Assembly (NCBI GenBank): GCA_029239605.1
Contig: JARBUO010000017.1
Span: 1-41,970 of the forward strand
DNA length: 41,970 nucleotides
Reading direction: 5' to 3'
Source: Bacillota bacterium
GTDB lineage: Bacteria; Bacillota; Clostridia; Peptostreptococcales; Anaerovoracaceae
A model generated the notes under the pieces. It was not told the DNA's origin. It searched no databases and saw only the letters and a program-made list of their open reading frames with translations. Position numbers and translations under genes: made by a program. Shown here piece by piece: positions 33,303 through 41,907 of the stretch; within the stretch, counting starts at the first letter, position 1, and every line of letters starts with the position of its first letter.

Positions 33303-33770
33303 ATGGCATTACGAAACATTGTACAGGATGGCGATGACATTTTAAGAAAGAGAGCAAAAGAGGTAACTGAGATTAATGATCATATTCGTATGATCCTTGA
33401 TGACATGATTGAAACCATGAGAGAAAAGAACGGTGTCGGTATCGCTGCACCTCAGGTAGGCATTTTGAAGAGAATGTTCATCGCTGAGGTAGATGGCGAA
33501 CTCATTGAGATGATTAACCCTGAGATTCTTGAAACGGAAGGGTCCCAGAGTGAAGATGAAGGCTGCCTGAGCGTCCCCGGTTACATTGGGACCGTTGAAC
33601 GGCCTGCATATATTAAAATGAAGGGACTAAACCGGGACGGACAAGAGGTAGTTTACGAGGGAACCGGTTTTCTACCCATTGTGCTCAGTCATGAGTATGA
33701 TCATCTTGACGGGATTCTTTACACCGACAAAGCAAAAAATATTAGAGAGCTGGATCGCGATGATGAATAA
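33303..33770 (+). CDS. def: Peptide deformylase
   Basis: Removes the formyl group from nascent N-formylmethionine. The three motifs are GVGIAAPQVG, EGCLSVPG with the metal-binding cysteine, and SHEYDHLDG (HExDH). At 155 residues it is a type I-like length. GAGGAGAGG lies upstream of ATG 33303. fmt overlaps its end by 11 bp, so formylation and deformylation enzymes are translationally coupled. Confidence 0.97.
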   Translation: MALRNIVQDGDDILRKRAKEVTEINDHIRMILDDMIETMREKNGVGIAAPQVGILKRMFIAEVDGELIEMINPEILETEGSQSEDEGCLSVPGYIGTVERPAYIKMKGLNRDGQEVVYEGTGFLPIVLSHEYDHLDGILYTDKAKNIRELDRDDE

Positions 33771-34704
33771 AGAAGTTAAAATTGTTTACATGGGTACCCC
33801 GGAATTCGCTGTGCCACCGCTGAAAAGCCTCTGTGAAAGTGGCTATCAGGTGGAAATGGTGGTGACCCAGCCCGATAAGGCCAGAGACAGAGGGAAAAAG
33901 GTACAGTTCCCGCCGGTAAAGGAAACAGCCCTTCAGTATGGTGTAGAAGTTTTACAGCCGGAAAAGATTAAAGGAAATGAGGACTTTTTTAACCGGATCA
34001 GAGAGATCAAACCCGATTTGATCATCGTTGCTGCATACGGCAAGCTTCTTCCCCTTGAACTTCTTGAAATTCCAAGGTTGGGATGCATTAATATCCACGC
34101 ATCTCTGCTGCCGAAATACAGAGGGGCAGCACCGATTCACAGATGTATTATTGACGGAGAAAAAACCACTGGAATAACGTTAATGTATATGGAAGAAGGT
34201 CTGGATACCGGTGACATGATTGCCTCCAGATTTGCAGATGTAGATCATAAAAACACTGCCCAGCTCCACGACGAGCTGTCCTTGATTGGAGCAGAACTCC
34301 TGATGGATACTCTGCCTGCCATCATAAACGGAACTGCCGGAAGAACCAGGCAGGATGACAGTTTGGCAAGTTACGCGCCAATGATCTTTAAGCAGGACGG
34401 CCGGATTGATTTTACCAGATCTCCGGAAGAAATAGAGAGGCTTATCAGAGGACTCAACTCCTGGCCAGTGGCTCATACGCTTTACTGCGGAGAAACTATG
34501 AAGCTCTGGGAAGCCGAAGCGCTCGAAGAGAAGTCTTCAGAACCCGGCGGGACCATCCGAGGTGTTTCAAACCAGGGGATTAAAGTGGCGGCAGGAGGGC
34601 GGACTTTGCTGATTACAAAGCTTCAGATGCCGGGAAAGCGCGCCATGCAGGTTTCAGAATACCTTAAGGGGAACAAAATCGAAATCGGCGAAGTTTTAGG
34701 CTGA
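33760..34704 (+). CDS. fmt: Methionyl-tRNA formyltransferase
   Basis: Formylates initiator methionyl-tRNA using 10-formyltetrahydrofolate. YMGTPEFAVPPL starts the formyltransferase domain. INIHASLLPKYRGAAPIHRCI contains the catalytic asparagine and histidine, and GDMIA the downstream aspartate. The C-terminal OB-like domain follows (RLIRGLNSWPVAHT onwards). ATG 33760 or 33763 gives a normal protein of about 314 residues; the frame also opens far upstream at 33679, inside def, which is not credible. It overlaps def. Confidence 0.97.
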   Translation: MMNKEVKIVYMGTPEFAVPPLKSLCESGYQVEMVVTQPDKARDRGKKVQFPPVKETALQYGVEVLQPEKIKGNEDFFNRIREIKPDLIIVAAYGKLLPLELLEIPRLGCINIHASLLPKYRGAAPIHRCIIDGEKTTGITLMYMEEGLDTGDMIASRFADVDHKNTAQLHDELSLIGAELLMDTLPAIINGTAGRTRQDDSLASYAPMIFKQDGRIDFTRSPEEIERLIRGLNSWPVAHTLYCGETMKLWEAEALEEKSSEPGGTIRGVSNQGIKVAAGGRTLLITKLQMPGKRAMQVSEYLKGNKIEIGEVLG

Positions 34705-34814
34705 TTCAGAGGGGTATTTAATTGATAAGTGAGAAATTCAAAAGGAACATTGCACCAGACAGCGGAAATGGGATACTGTTTTGATGTCAGGTGCCGGGAA
34801 AGGATGGAGAGAAT

Positions 34815-35519
34815 ATGTATTTTGGAATGTTTGACCCGACAATCATCATATTGATACCGGCGATTATTTTCACCATGTATGCACAAAGCAAGGTGAATTC
34901 CGCCTACAATAAATATGCAACGGTAAGAAACCGAAGAGGAATGACCGGTGCTCAGGCTGCAAGAAGAATTCTTGACAGCAACGGTCTGCAGGATATCCCT
35001 ATCGAGGTAACCAATCAAAGACTGGGAGATCACTATCACCCGGGTAAGAGAGTGATGCGTTTGTCTCCACAGGTCTATAATGATCCCTCTATTGCATCTG
35101 TCAGCATTGCGGCCCATGAGGCAGGCCATGCAATTCAGCATGCAGAGGGGTATGTGCCCCTTCGGTTCAGAGGGATTCTGGCACCGCTGGCAACGTTTTC
35201 GTCCAGACTTGCCTGGCCTATTTTAATCGTTGGTTTGATGATCATCGGAGCAGGAAACCTCTATCAGGGAAATATGATCTTTAATATCGGTATCATCTGT
35301 TACACTTTGGCAGTTTTGTTTCAATTAATTACACTGCCGGTTGAGTTCAATGCCAGCAAAAGAGCAATTGCCCAGATGAACGATTTAGGAATAATTTATG
35401 TGGAAGAGACCGCAAGTGCCAAGAAGGTACTTTCTGCAGCCGCGCTGACTTATGTTGCCGCATTGGCTGCTGCTGTTGCGACTCTTCTGAGAATGTTAGC
35501 GCTAAGGGGGCGTCAGTGA
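34815..35519 (+). CDS. yugP: YugP-type membrane zinc metallopeptidase
   Basis: An integral membrane protein with a zinc-peptidase signature, HEAGH (about 99-103), preceded by DHYHPGKRVMRLSPQVYN. Membrane helices are visible at about 5-24 (IIILIPAIIFTMYA), about 130-190 (LIVGLMIIGAGNLY; FNIGIICYTLAVLFQLI) and the C-terminus. The family is known from Bacillus YugP; substrate unknown. ATG 34815 has GGAGAGA just upstream; an in-frame GTG 34791 is possible. rsmB begins 1 bp after its stop. Confidence 0.92.
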   Translation: MYFGMFDPTIIILIPAIIFTMYAQSKVNSAYNKYATVRNRRGMTGAQAARRILDSNGLQDIPIEVTNQRLGDHYHPGKRVMRLSPQVYNDPSIASVSIAAHEAGHAIQHAEGYVPLRFRGILAPLATFSSRLAWPILIVGLMIIGAGNLYQGNMIFNIGIICYTLAVLFQLITLPVEFNASKRAIAQMNDLGIIYVEETASAKKVLSAAALTYVAALAAAVATLLRMLALRGRQ

Positions 35520-35520
35520 A

Positions 35521-36819
35521 ATGGATAAGAACAGAAGAACTGCATACTTTACACTACTGGATGTCGAAACAAAGAACTCCTATTCCCACATCGCATTAAA
35601 CCACCATATTATTAGCGGAAAACCAGATTCTCCGGCTTTTGTTAGGGAATTGGTCTATGGTGTTCTGGAAAATAAAACATATTTAGATTACATGATTGAT
35701 CATTTTATAAAAACCCCTTCTGCGAAAATGAAGACAAGCGATCTCATCGTATTAAGAATGGGATTTTATCAGCTCAAATTTCTCGGCGGTGTTCCGGAAT
35801 ATGCTGCCGTCAGTGAAAGTGTCGATTTGGCAAAGCGATTCTGCAAGGGCAGAGAGGGCTTTATCAATGGTGTTCTGAGAAGTTTTGTACGTGCAGGCAA
35901 AACGGTTGAATTGCCTGATCGCGCAGCGGATGAAGTAAAGTACCTCTCAATTAAGTACTCATACGAACCATGGATTATCGAGCTTTGGCTCGAACAGTAT
36001 GATGTGGCTTTTGTGGAGGAGCTGCTGGAAGCAGGAAATACCACTCCTGCTTTAGTCGTGCGGGTGAATCGATTGAAAACCTCCAAGGAGGATTTAAAGA
36101 GAAGGCTCGTTGCAAAGGGATATCATGCTGAGGACGGAGTTTTATGTAAGGAAGCCCTTCATGTGGAGGGAAGAGGCCTGCTGGGAGGGAAACTTTACCA
36201 GAATGGAATGTTTTCTGTTCAGGATGAAAGTTCTATTCTCGCTGTAAATTTGCTTGATCCTCAGGCTGACGAGCTGGTTATGGATGTCTGCGCCGCACCG
36301 GGCGGCAAGACCCTTTCCATTGCCGAAAAGATGGGAAATCGAGGACAGATCGTTGCCTGGGATATCTATAGACGTAAACTGGCCATCATTGATAAGGAAG
36401 CAGAGAGACTTGGTGTGACCAATATTACAACAAAGACCTGGGATGCAACAAGGGTAGACTCTTCCATGATTGAGAAGGCTGACAGAGTATTGGTTGATGC
36501 ACCTTGTTCCGGGCTTGGCGTTGTTCGCAGAAAGCCTGAGATTAAATACAAAAAGCAGACCAGAGACATTGAAGAGCTTCCAAAGAAGCAGCTTGCAATT
36601 CTCTCTGCCTCCTCAAAGTATGTGAAACCGGGTGGCGTGCTGGTTTATAGCACTTGTACCATTTCACACTATGAAAATCAAAAAGTGGTAAAGGAGTTTC
36701 TGAAAAAGAATACCAGCTACAGCAAGGTTGAGGAGCTGCAACTACTCCCAAATATAAATAATACAGACGGATTTTTCATTTGTAAAATGAAAAAGGATGA
36801 AAGTTTAATAGGAGATTGA
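35521..36819 (+). CDS. rsmB: 16S rRNA (cytosine-967-C5) methyltransferase RsmB
   Basis: Methylates C967 of 16S rRNA. The N-terminal NusB-like RNA-binding domain covers about 1-140 (FVRELVYGVLENKTYLDYMI). The SAM-dependent domain has DVCAAPGGKTL, DAPCSGLGVVRR with the release cysteine, and STCTISHYENQKVV with the catalytic cysteine. 432 residues. It almost touches the peptidase gene upstream. A terminator follows, instead of the rlmN that often comes next in Firmicutes. Confidence 0.97.
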   Translation: MDKNRRTAYFTLLDVETKNSYSHIALNHHIISGKPDSPAFVRELVYGVLENKTYLDYMIDHFIKTPSAKMKTSDLIVLRMGFYQLKFLGGVPEYAAVSESVDLAKRFCKGREGFINGVLRSFVRAGKTVELPDRAADEVKYLSIKYSYEPWIIELWLEQYDVAFVEELLEAGNTTPALVVRVNRLKTSKEDLKRRLVAKGYHAEDGVLCKEALHVEGRGLLGGKLYQNGMFSVQDESSILAVNLLDPQADELVMDVCAAPGGKTLSIAEKMGNRGQIVAWDIYRRKLAIIDKEAERLGVTNITTKTWDATRVDSSMIEKADRVLVDAPCSGLGVVRRKPEIKYKKQTRDIEELPKKQLAILSASSKYVKPGGVLVYSTCTISHYENQKVVKEFLKKNTSYSKVEELQLLPNINNTDGFFICKMKKDESLIGD

Positions 36820-36842
36820 TCATAATACTGATGGTACCAGAT

Positions 36843-36887
36843 AAAGGCTGATTCCAATGTTTTTCATCGTTGGAAAATCAGCTTTTA
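36843..36887 (+). terminator. Terminator of the def-fmt-yugP-rsmB operon
   Basis: AAGGCTGATTCCAATG pairs imperfectly with the downstream CATCGTTGGAAAATCAGCTTTT (about 36845-36886), ending in a T run. Confidence 0.8.
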
Positions 36888-36896
36888 TTCGGCTCT

Positions 36897-36925
36897 TTGA
36901 CATTTGATCTGTTTTTATATATAAT
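36897..36925 (+). promoter_or_regulatory. Consensus sigma-A promoter of the stp-prkC block
   Basis: TTGACA (36897-36902), a 17-bp spacer and TATAAT (36920-36925): every position matches consensus. The leader to stp is about 105 nt. Confidence 0.95.
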
Positions 36926-37037
36926 AGCAACGGATGCAATGAAAGGAAGAAGCAAAGCCTGAGCGCAGATATCACTGTTCAGGGCGTGTTTTCTCCTTGT
37001 CAAACGAGTGATGGCATCTGATCAATAGGGGATGTTT

Positions 37038-37766
37038 ATGACACAAATCGGGTTTAAAACAGATAAAGGCAGAAAGAGAGGCAGGAATGAAGACTCTCTC
37101 TTTGTTATGCCTAAAGAAGAGATTTATATTGTTGCCGACGGAGTCGGCGGCCAGAATTCAGGGGAACTGGCCAGCACAATGGCGGTGAAGGGCATCGCTG
37201 AATACATAAAATCTAACCTTTTACAGGGCTCTGAAAGTGAAGAAGAACTTCAGAACTATTTCCTGGATTGTATGAGATTGGTGAATGGCCTGATTTACGA
37301 GGCAGCAAAACAGTCTCCTGAGAATTCGGGAATGGCTACAACCGCAGTACTTGTATACCTAAACAAGAGGACTGCCTATTTCGTTAATATTGGTGACAGC
37401 AGAGCCTATCTTTACAGAAGCGGGCAGATCAGTCAGGTTACTGAGGATCATACCTATGTAAACGAATTGGTGAAAGGCGGCTCAATTACAAGAGCACAAG
37501 CGGAAACCCATCCGCAAAAAAACATGATAACAAGAGCTCTGGGAGGAGACGACAAGGTCCTTCCAGATTTTTATCGATTGGAGACCAATAAGGAAGATGT
37601 TATTATCCTATGTACAGACGGCCTTTACGGTGAAGTAACGACGGGCGAAATCTGCAGCCTGGCAGCAGAAATAAGTTCTATGAGCACTTTGAGCGCTAAA
37701 CTGGCCGAACGTGCAAACGAGAACGGCGGACATGACAATATAACAGTAATTTGTTTAAAAATATAA
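37038..37766 (+). CDS. prpC: PP2C-family serine/threonine phosphatase (PrpC/Stp)
   Basis: Dephosphorylates targets of the neighbouring kinase PrkC. PPM-family motifs are in order: GRKRGRNEDSLFV, VADGVGGQNSGELAS, GMATTAVLVYL, IGDSRAYLYR, LCTDGLYGEV and GGHDNITVICL. The aspartates bind two or three metal ions. 242 residues. ATG 37038 is preferred to 37032 because AGGGG (37027-37031) is 6 bp upstream. The kinase gene comes next, but only after about 400 bp of repeats, whereas the two genes usually touch. Confidence 0.96.
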   Translation: MTQIGFKTDKGRKRGRNEDSLFVMPKEEIYIVADGVGGQNSGELASTMAVKGIAEYIKSNLLQGSESEEELQNYFLDCMRLVNGLIYEAAKQSPENSGMATTAVLVYLNKRTAYFVNIGDSRAYLYRSGQISQVTEDHTYVNELVKGGSITRAQAETHPQKNMITRALGGDDKVLPDFYRLETNKEDVIILCTDGLYGEVTTGEICSLAAEISSMSTLSAKLAERANENGGHDNITVICLKI

Positions 37767-38169
37767 CGGATGCAGCGTTGCATTTTTGCCGTAGGGGGCT
37801 TTTGCTCTCGAAGGAGGCGAAGCCGTTGCTTGGCTAGGCAAAACGGACAGCAGCGAGCGAAGCGAGCCTGCGGCCGAAGGCCGTTGCCTTTTTGCCGCAG
37901 CTTTAGCTGCACTGGCAAAACGGACAGCAGCGAGCGAAGCGAGTCGGAGGCCGAAGGCCGTTGCCTTTTTGCCGCAGCTTTAGCTGCACTGGCAAAACGG
38001 ACAGCAGTGAGCGAAGCGAGTCGGAGGCCGAACGGACAGCAGTGAGCGAAGCGAGTCGGAGGCCGAAGGCCGTTGCTGCAATGAAGCGACCATTGAAACG
38101 CGCAGATAGGAGAAAATTTTCTACAATCAAAATTTTCGATGAATACATTTATGACAGGAGGACTAACAC
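37767..38169. other. 403-bp gap between prpC and prkC, mostly GC-rich repeat
   Basis: No gene is supported: the only long frames run through 77-bp repeats whose length is not a multiple of three. The repeats (37837-38076) are described separately. Before them, 37790-37836 holds related GC-rich sequence with another GGCGAAGCC-type motif; after them is a normal A/T-rich leader with AGGAGG at 38157-38162 for prkC. Confidence 0.75.
37837..38076. repeat. Tandem 77-bp GC-rich hairpin repeats (two full, two partial copies)
   Basis: Full copies are at 37837-37913 and 37914-37990; truncated copies are at 37991-38031 and 38032-38076. Each unit contains GGCAAAACGGACAGCAG, then GCGAGCGAAGCGAG, the hairpin GGCC-GAA-GGCC, then CCGTTGCC and a T run. 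Between units lies a second hairpin, GCAGCT-TT-AGCTGC, flanked by TTTTGCC and GGCAAAA that pair with each other. GC content is well above the neighbouring genes. It looks like a dispersed-repeat type expected to recur elsewhere in the genome. Confidence 0.9.
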
Positions 38170-40131
38170 ATGAGTAGTAGAATACTTGCTGGCAGGTATG
38201 AATTACTTGAGAAAATAGGCGATGGCGGAATGGCTGTCGTATATAAGGCAAGATGTCGATTACTGAATCGTTTTGTTGCAATAAAAATATTAAAGCCTGA
38301 ATTTACAAAGGATCTAAAATTTATTGAGAGCTTTCGGAGAGAATCACAGTCTGCAGCGAGTCTTTCTCATCCTAACATCGTAAATATCTTCGATGTAGGG
38401 AAGGAAGGCAATATTCATTATATCGTAATGGAACTGGTTGAAGGACAGGTCTTAAGCGATATCATAAAAGAACAGGGACCTATGGAGTTTCATAAGGCGG
38501 TTGAAATCGTCAAGCAGATTGCTCTTGCCCTGAATTTTGCTCATAAAAACCACATCATACATAGGGACGTGAAGCCGCATAACATTTTAATTACCAGAGA
38601 AGGAACTGCGAAAATTACCGATTTCGGTATTGCAAAAGCGGTGAATGCGGGGACTATTGTTGGAAACACCGGAACCATTATGGGTTCGGTTCATTATTTT
38701 TCTCCTGAACAAGCCAGAGGAGGCTATGTCGATGAAAAGTCCGATATCTATTCTCTGGGAATCGTACTGTACGAACTGGTGACAGGAAAGGTCCCCTTTG
38801 ATGCTGAAAACCCTGTAGCGGTTGCCATCATGCATATGAACGATGAGATGGTGCCCCCATCAAGCTATGTGCCAGAAATTCCCTCTGCGCTGGAAGACAT
38901 CATTATGAAAGCGACGAATAAATATCAAGTGAATCGTTTTAAGTCAGCCAGCGAGATGTATGAAGCACTCTGCCAGGCTGATTTGGAAAAAACAAGAGCT
39001 TTATCCGGTTTCGATCATTATTCGGGTGCCGGTTTGGATGCAACCATTGTTATGAACGCTGTCAACGGTTTTAGCGGGACAGCAGACGCAGGAGAGGACA
39101 ATACCGGAGATATGAGAAAGAAAAGCAAAGAGAACAAACCGAAAAAAAGAATCAGAATCAATAAAATAAAAGTTGCTGCCATCGTATTGGCATTAATCTG
39201 CGCAATACCGGTCAGCCAGCTGATCCTCAGCGCATTTAACCACCTTACCGAGGTGAAGGAGGTTGCTGTTCCGAATATTCAGGGTATGACTGTTGATGAG
39301 GCAACTGCAGAACTGAGCAAGTATAACTTGAAAATAAAAGTCGGTGTTGAAGTGGCAAGCTCACAATTTGCCAAAGGCGAGGTCGTTTCTCAGGACCCTA
39401 AATCAGAAATGATGGTTAAGGAAGGATTTTCTGTAACCGTCAGTGTAAGCAAAGGCAAAGAGGAAGACGGAAAAATTCCAAATGTCGTAAATAAGACGGC
39501 TTCTGATGCAAAATTTATTTTGGAGAGCTATGGATATGAACAGGGCAGCGTGACCACAGAAAACAGTGATTTACCGAAAGACGTGGTTATCCGTCAGTCT
39601 CCTGACGCAGGAACAAAAGCAGATCCCGGCACAAAAGTCAGCCTTGTAATCAGCCTTGGAAAGGCCATTGAGCAGATTCAGGTTCCGGATGTGAAAGGAA
39701 AGGATATTGATGCGGCCAAGGCAGAGCTGGAAAAGGCAGGCCTTCGCATCGGTGCTGTTAGCTATGACATGAGCACTGCTTACGAAATCAATACCGTTAT
39801 GTGGCAGCAGTATGAGCCAAATACAATGATTGATAAAGATACCGCTGTGAATCTTAAAGTCAGCACAGGGGATCAGCCGCCTGCGACTTCAAGATCCATC
39901 CCCCTTACCATTGATTTCAGCGGTGCTAAAAATGAAGTATTCTATCTGACGGTTGTAATCTCCGACGAATCCGGAGTAAGAACCATCATTAACAGAGAGC
40001 AGAAAATTAAGAGTGACGGTTCAGAAATTCTCTCACTGTCCGGAGACGGAGTGGGGACAGTAAAAGTTCTTTTTGACAACGATGTTGCTCTGGAGAAAAA
40101 TGTTGACTTTAATACTGGAGAAATTAATTAA
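38170..40131 (+). CDS. prkC: PASTA-domain serine/threonine kinase PrkC
   Basis: A membrane receptor kinase that senses muropeptides or lipid II and controls growth and spore germination. The kinase domain covers about 1-270: GDGGMAVVYKA, VAIKILK (catalytic lysine), HRDVKPHNIL (catalytic aspartate), DFGIAKA and the activation loop TGTIMGSVHYFSPEQARG. A basic juxtamembrane stretch (KKRIRINKIK) and one membrane helix (about 334-357) follow. Three PASTA domains come next (about 365-430, 434-498, 503-568), then an 85-residue C-terminal domain. 653 residues. AGGAGG (38157-38162) precedes ATG 38170. rsgA overlaps its stop by 1 base (TAATG). Confidence 0.97.
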   Translation: MSSRILAGRYELLEKIGDGGMAVVYKARCRLLNRFVAIKILKPEFTKDLKFIESFRRESQSAASLSHPNIVNIFDVGKEGNIHYIVMELVEGQVLSDIIKEQGPMEFHKAVEIVKQIALALNFAHKNHIIHRDVKPHNILITREGTAKITDFGIAKAVNAGTIVGNTGTIMGSVHYFSPEQARGGYVDEKSDIYSLGIVLYELVTGKVPFDAENPVAVAIMHMNDEMVPPSSYVPEIPSALEDIIMKATNKYQVNRFKSASEMYEALCQADLEKTRALSGFDHYSGAGLDATIVMNAVNGFSGTADAGEDNTGDMRKKSKENKPKKRIRINKIKVAAIVLALICAIPVSQLILSAFNHLTEVKEVAVPNIQGMTVDEATAELSKYNLKIKVGVEVASSQFAKGEVVSQDPKSEMMVKEGFSVTVSVSKGKEEDGKIPNVVNKTASDAKFILESYGYEQGSVTTENSDLPKDVVIRQSPDAGTKADPGTKVSLVISLGKAIEQIQVPDVKGKDIDAAKAELEKAGLRIGAVSYDMSTAYEINTVMWQQYEPNTMIDKDTAVNLKVSTGDQPPATSRSIPLTIDFSGAKNEVFYLTVVISDESGVRTIINREQKIKSDGSEILSLSGDGVGTVKVLFDNDVALEKNVDFNTGEIN

Positions 40132-40997
40132 TGAAGGGTATCATCATTAAGGGGATTGCAGGGTTTTACTACGTGAAGACTGAAGAGAAAGTCTATCAGT
40201 GTAAAGCCCGGGGTATTTTCAAAAAGGATGGGATCACTCCCTATGTGGGTGATGAAGTTATCATTGAAATCATTGATGAAGAGGAGGCAGTGGTAAACGA
40301 GATCCTCCCCAGGAAAAATAGCTTTATCCGTCCGCCCATCGCTAACGTTGACTGCTTTGTCATCGTTACGGCTGCTGCAAGACCCCAGCCCAACCCTGAT
40401 ATTATAGATAAATTTCTCGTAATGGCTGAAAAAAATCATACAGATATTATCATTTGCATCAATAAAATTGATCTTGTTAGTGAAGAAAATCGAAGAGTCC
40501 TTGAAAACATTTATAAAGATATCTACCCTGTTGTTTGCATTTGCGGTGCCACAGGAGACGGGATTCAACAACTGGCAGAATTGATGGGAACGCGAAAGTG
40601 TGCACTGGCGGGCCCTTCCGGTACAGGAAAATCAACTGTACTGAATCGTCTGCAAACTCGTTTTCTGGTAGAGACCGGCGATATCAGCGAAAAGACGAAA
40701 AGGGGCAAGCATACGACCCGCCATGTTGAGCTGTTTGAGACGGATTCCGGTGCGCTGGTCTTTGACACGCCCGGCTTTACATCCTTTGATATTCTGGATG
40801 CAGAAGCGGAAGAACTGCATTTCCTTTATCCCGAGATGGTGCCTTTCATCGGGGGATGCAAATACGATGACTGCAGGCATGTGAAAGAGCCGGACTGCTG
40901 TGTCAGAGCTGCCGTCACATCGGGTCAGATCCATGAATCACGGTATCAGTCATACTTAAATCAATATAAGGAAATTCGGGAAAAGAAAAAATATTAA
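40131..40997 (+). CDS. rsgA: Ribosome small-subunit maturation GTPase RsgA
   Basis: A circularly permuted GTPase that tests late 30S assembly. An N-terminal OB fold (about 1-65) precedes the motifs in permuted order: G4 INKIDLV, then G1 GPSGTGKST (about 160-168), then G3 DTPGFTSF. The C-terminal zinc domain has GGCKYDDCRHVKEPDC. 288 residues. It starts on the last base of the prkC stop and ends in the same way on the ATG of a small ORF, so the chain prkC-rsgA-small ORF-rpe is tightly coupled. Confidence 0.97.
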   Translation: MKGIIIKGIAGFYYVKTEEKVYQCKARGIFKKDGITPYVGDEVIIEIIDEEEAVVNEILPRKNSFIRPPIANVDCFVIVTAAARPQPNPDIIDKFLVMAEKNHTDIIICINKIDLVSEENRRVLENIYKDIYPVVCICGATGDGIQQLAELMGTRKCALAGPSGTGKSTVLNRLQTRFLVETGDISEKTKRGKHTTRHVELFETDSGALVFDTPGFTSFDILDAEAEELHFLYPEMVPFIGGCKYDDCRHVKEPDCCVRAAVTSGQIHESRYQSYLNQYKEIREKKKY

Positions 40998-41113
40998 TGC
41001 GTAAAGAAAACGTTGGATACGATATGGCAGCACCAAAATCCTTTTGGGCAGTCGTGCTGGACAAAAATAATAGAATCATCGCTTGTTTCGGTGAAGAAAA
41101 GGAGAATCTATGA
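40997..41113 (+). CDS. Small 38-codon ORF nested between rsgA and rpe
   Basis: ATG 40997 overlaps the rsgA stop (TAATG), and the TGA at 41111-41113 overlaps the rpe ATG (ATGA). The frame is open for exactly 38 codons across the gap. The peptide starts MRKENVGYDMAA, continues with a mixed hydrophobic SFWAVVLDKNNRIIACF and ends GEEKENL; its last codons hold the AAGGAG ribosome site of rpe. It has no signal peptide or membrane helix. I recognise no family. The coupling at both ends argues that it is translated; a chance frame of this length cannot be excluded. Confidence 0.6.
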   Translation: MRKENVGYDMAAPKSFWAVVLDKNNRIIACFGEEKENL

Positions 41114-41766
41114 ACCGCTTAGCCCCCTCTTTATTATCCGCAGATTTTTCCCAGCTGGGTCAGCAAGTGGCTGAGATCGAAAAGGCAGGAGCACAGGTGA
41201 TCCATGTGGATGTTATGGATGGACATTTTGTTCCGAATATCAGTTTTGGTGCAGTGGTGATGAAAAGCCTTCTTGGGAAAACGAAGCTTCCCTTTGATGT
41301 TCATCTGATGATTGAAAACCCTGATCTATATCTGGAGAATTTTGTGACGGACAACACCGAGGTGATTACGGTTCATGCAGAGGCATGCCCACATCTTCAT
41401 CGAACCGTACAGCATATTAAATCTCTTGGGGTTAGAGCTGGTGTGGCATTGAATCCTGCCACTCCGCTTACGGTTCTGGATTATGTTCTGGAGGATCTTG
41501 ATCTGGTACTGATCATGTCCGTTAATCCCGGTTTCGGCGGACAGAAATTCATTCCAACTCAGCTGGATAAAATAAAAACATTGAAAGCAATGAAAGAGCA
41601 GCGCAACCCAAAACTGGAAATCGCCGTTGACGGCGGCATCAACCTGGATAACATCAAAACCGTGGCCGATGCAGGTGTTGAGCTTCTCGTTGCAGGATCG
41701 ATGGTCTTTGATGCTCCGGATATTGAGAGCAGAGTGAAGGAATTGCTGGAACTGATTAACAACTAG
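41110..41766 (+). CDS. rpe: Ribulose-phosphate 3-epimerase
   Basis: Interconverts ribulose 5-phosphate and xylulose 5-phosphate in the pentose phosphate pathway. TIM-barrel motifs: APSLLSADFSQL, HVDVMDGHFVPNISFG, DVHLMIENPD, SVNPGFGGQKFIP, EIAVDGGIN and LVAGSMVF. The metal-binding His, Asp, His and Asp are all present. 218 residues. Its ATG overlaps the stop of the small upstream ORF. Placement after rsgA is standard in Firmicutes. Confidence 0.97.
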   Translation: MNRLAPSLLSADFSQLGQQVAEIEKAGAQVIHVDVMDGHFVPNISFGAVVMKSLLGKTKLPFDVHLMIENPDLYLENFVTDNTEVITVHAEACPHLHRTVQHIKSLGVRAGVALNPATPLTVLDYVLEDLDLVLIMSVNPGFGGQKFIPTQLDKIKTLKAMKEQRNPKLEIAVDGGINLDNIKTVADAGVELLVAGSMVFDAPDIESRVKELLELINN

Positions 41767-41783
41767 AATAAACACAGATTTTA

Positions 41784-41819
41784 AAACCTCTCTTATCATT
41801 GATAAGGGGGGGTTTTTTT
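41784..41819 (+). terminator. Terminator of the prkC-rsgA-rpe operon
   Basis: AACCTCTCTTATC pairs with GATAAGGGGGGTT (one mismatch), with a 3-nt loop, followed by seven T. Confidence 0.93.
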
Positions 41820-41907
41820 CATTTTTTCTTCTTTGAAAATTACCTTTCAGAGGATCTGAACTTGTTCTATAATTACTTATAATTTAAAAATATTCTGACA
41901 ATATATC

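Noticed and set aside
34722..34784. 20-codon TTG-start frame between fmt and the YugP-type gene
   Set aside because: Very short, weak start, no overlap coupling with either neighbour; a chance frame is more likely.
37770..38281. Frames on both strands across the GC-rich repeats, up to 218 codons
   Set aside because: The repeat unit is 77 bp, so each copy shifts frame; the frames exist because of high GC, and they lack ribosome sites.
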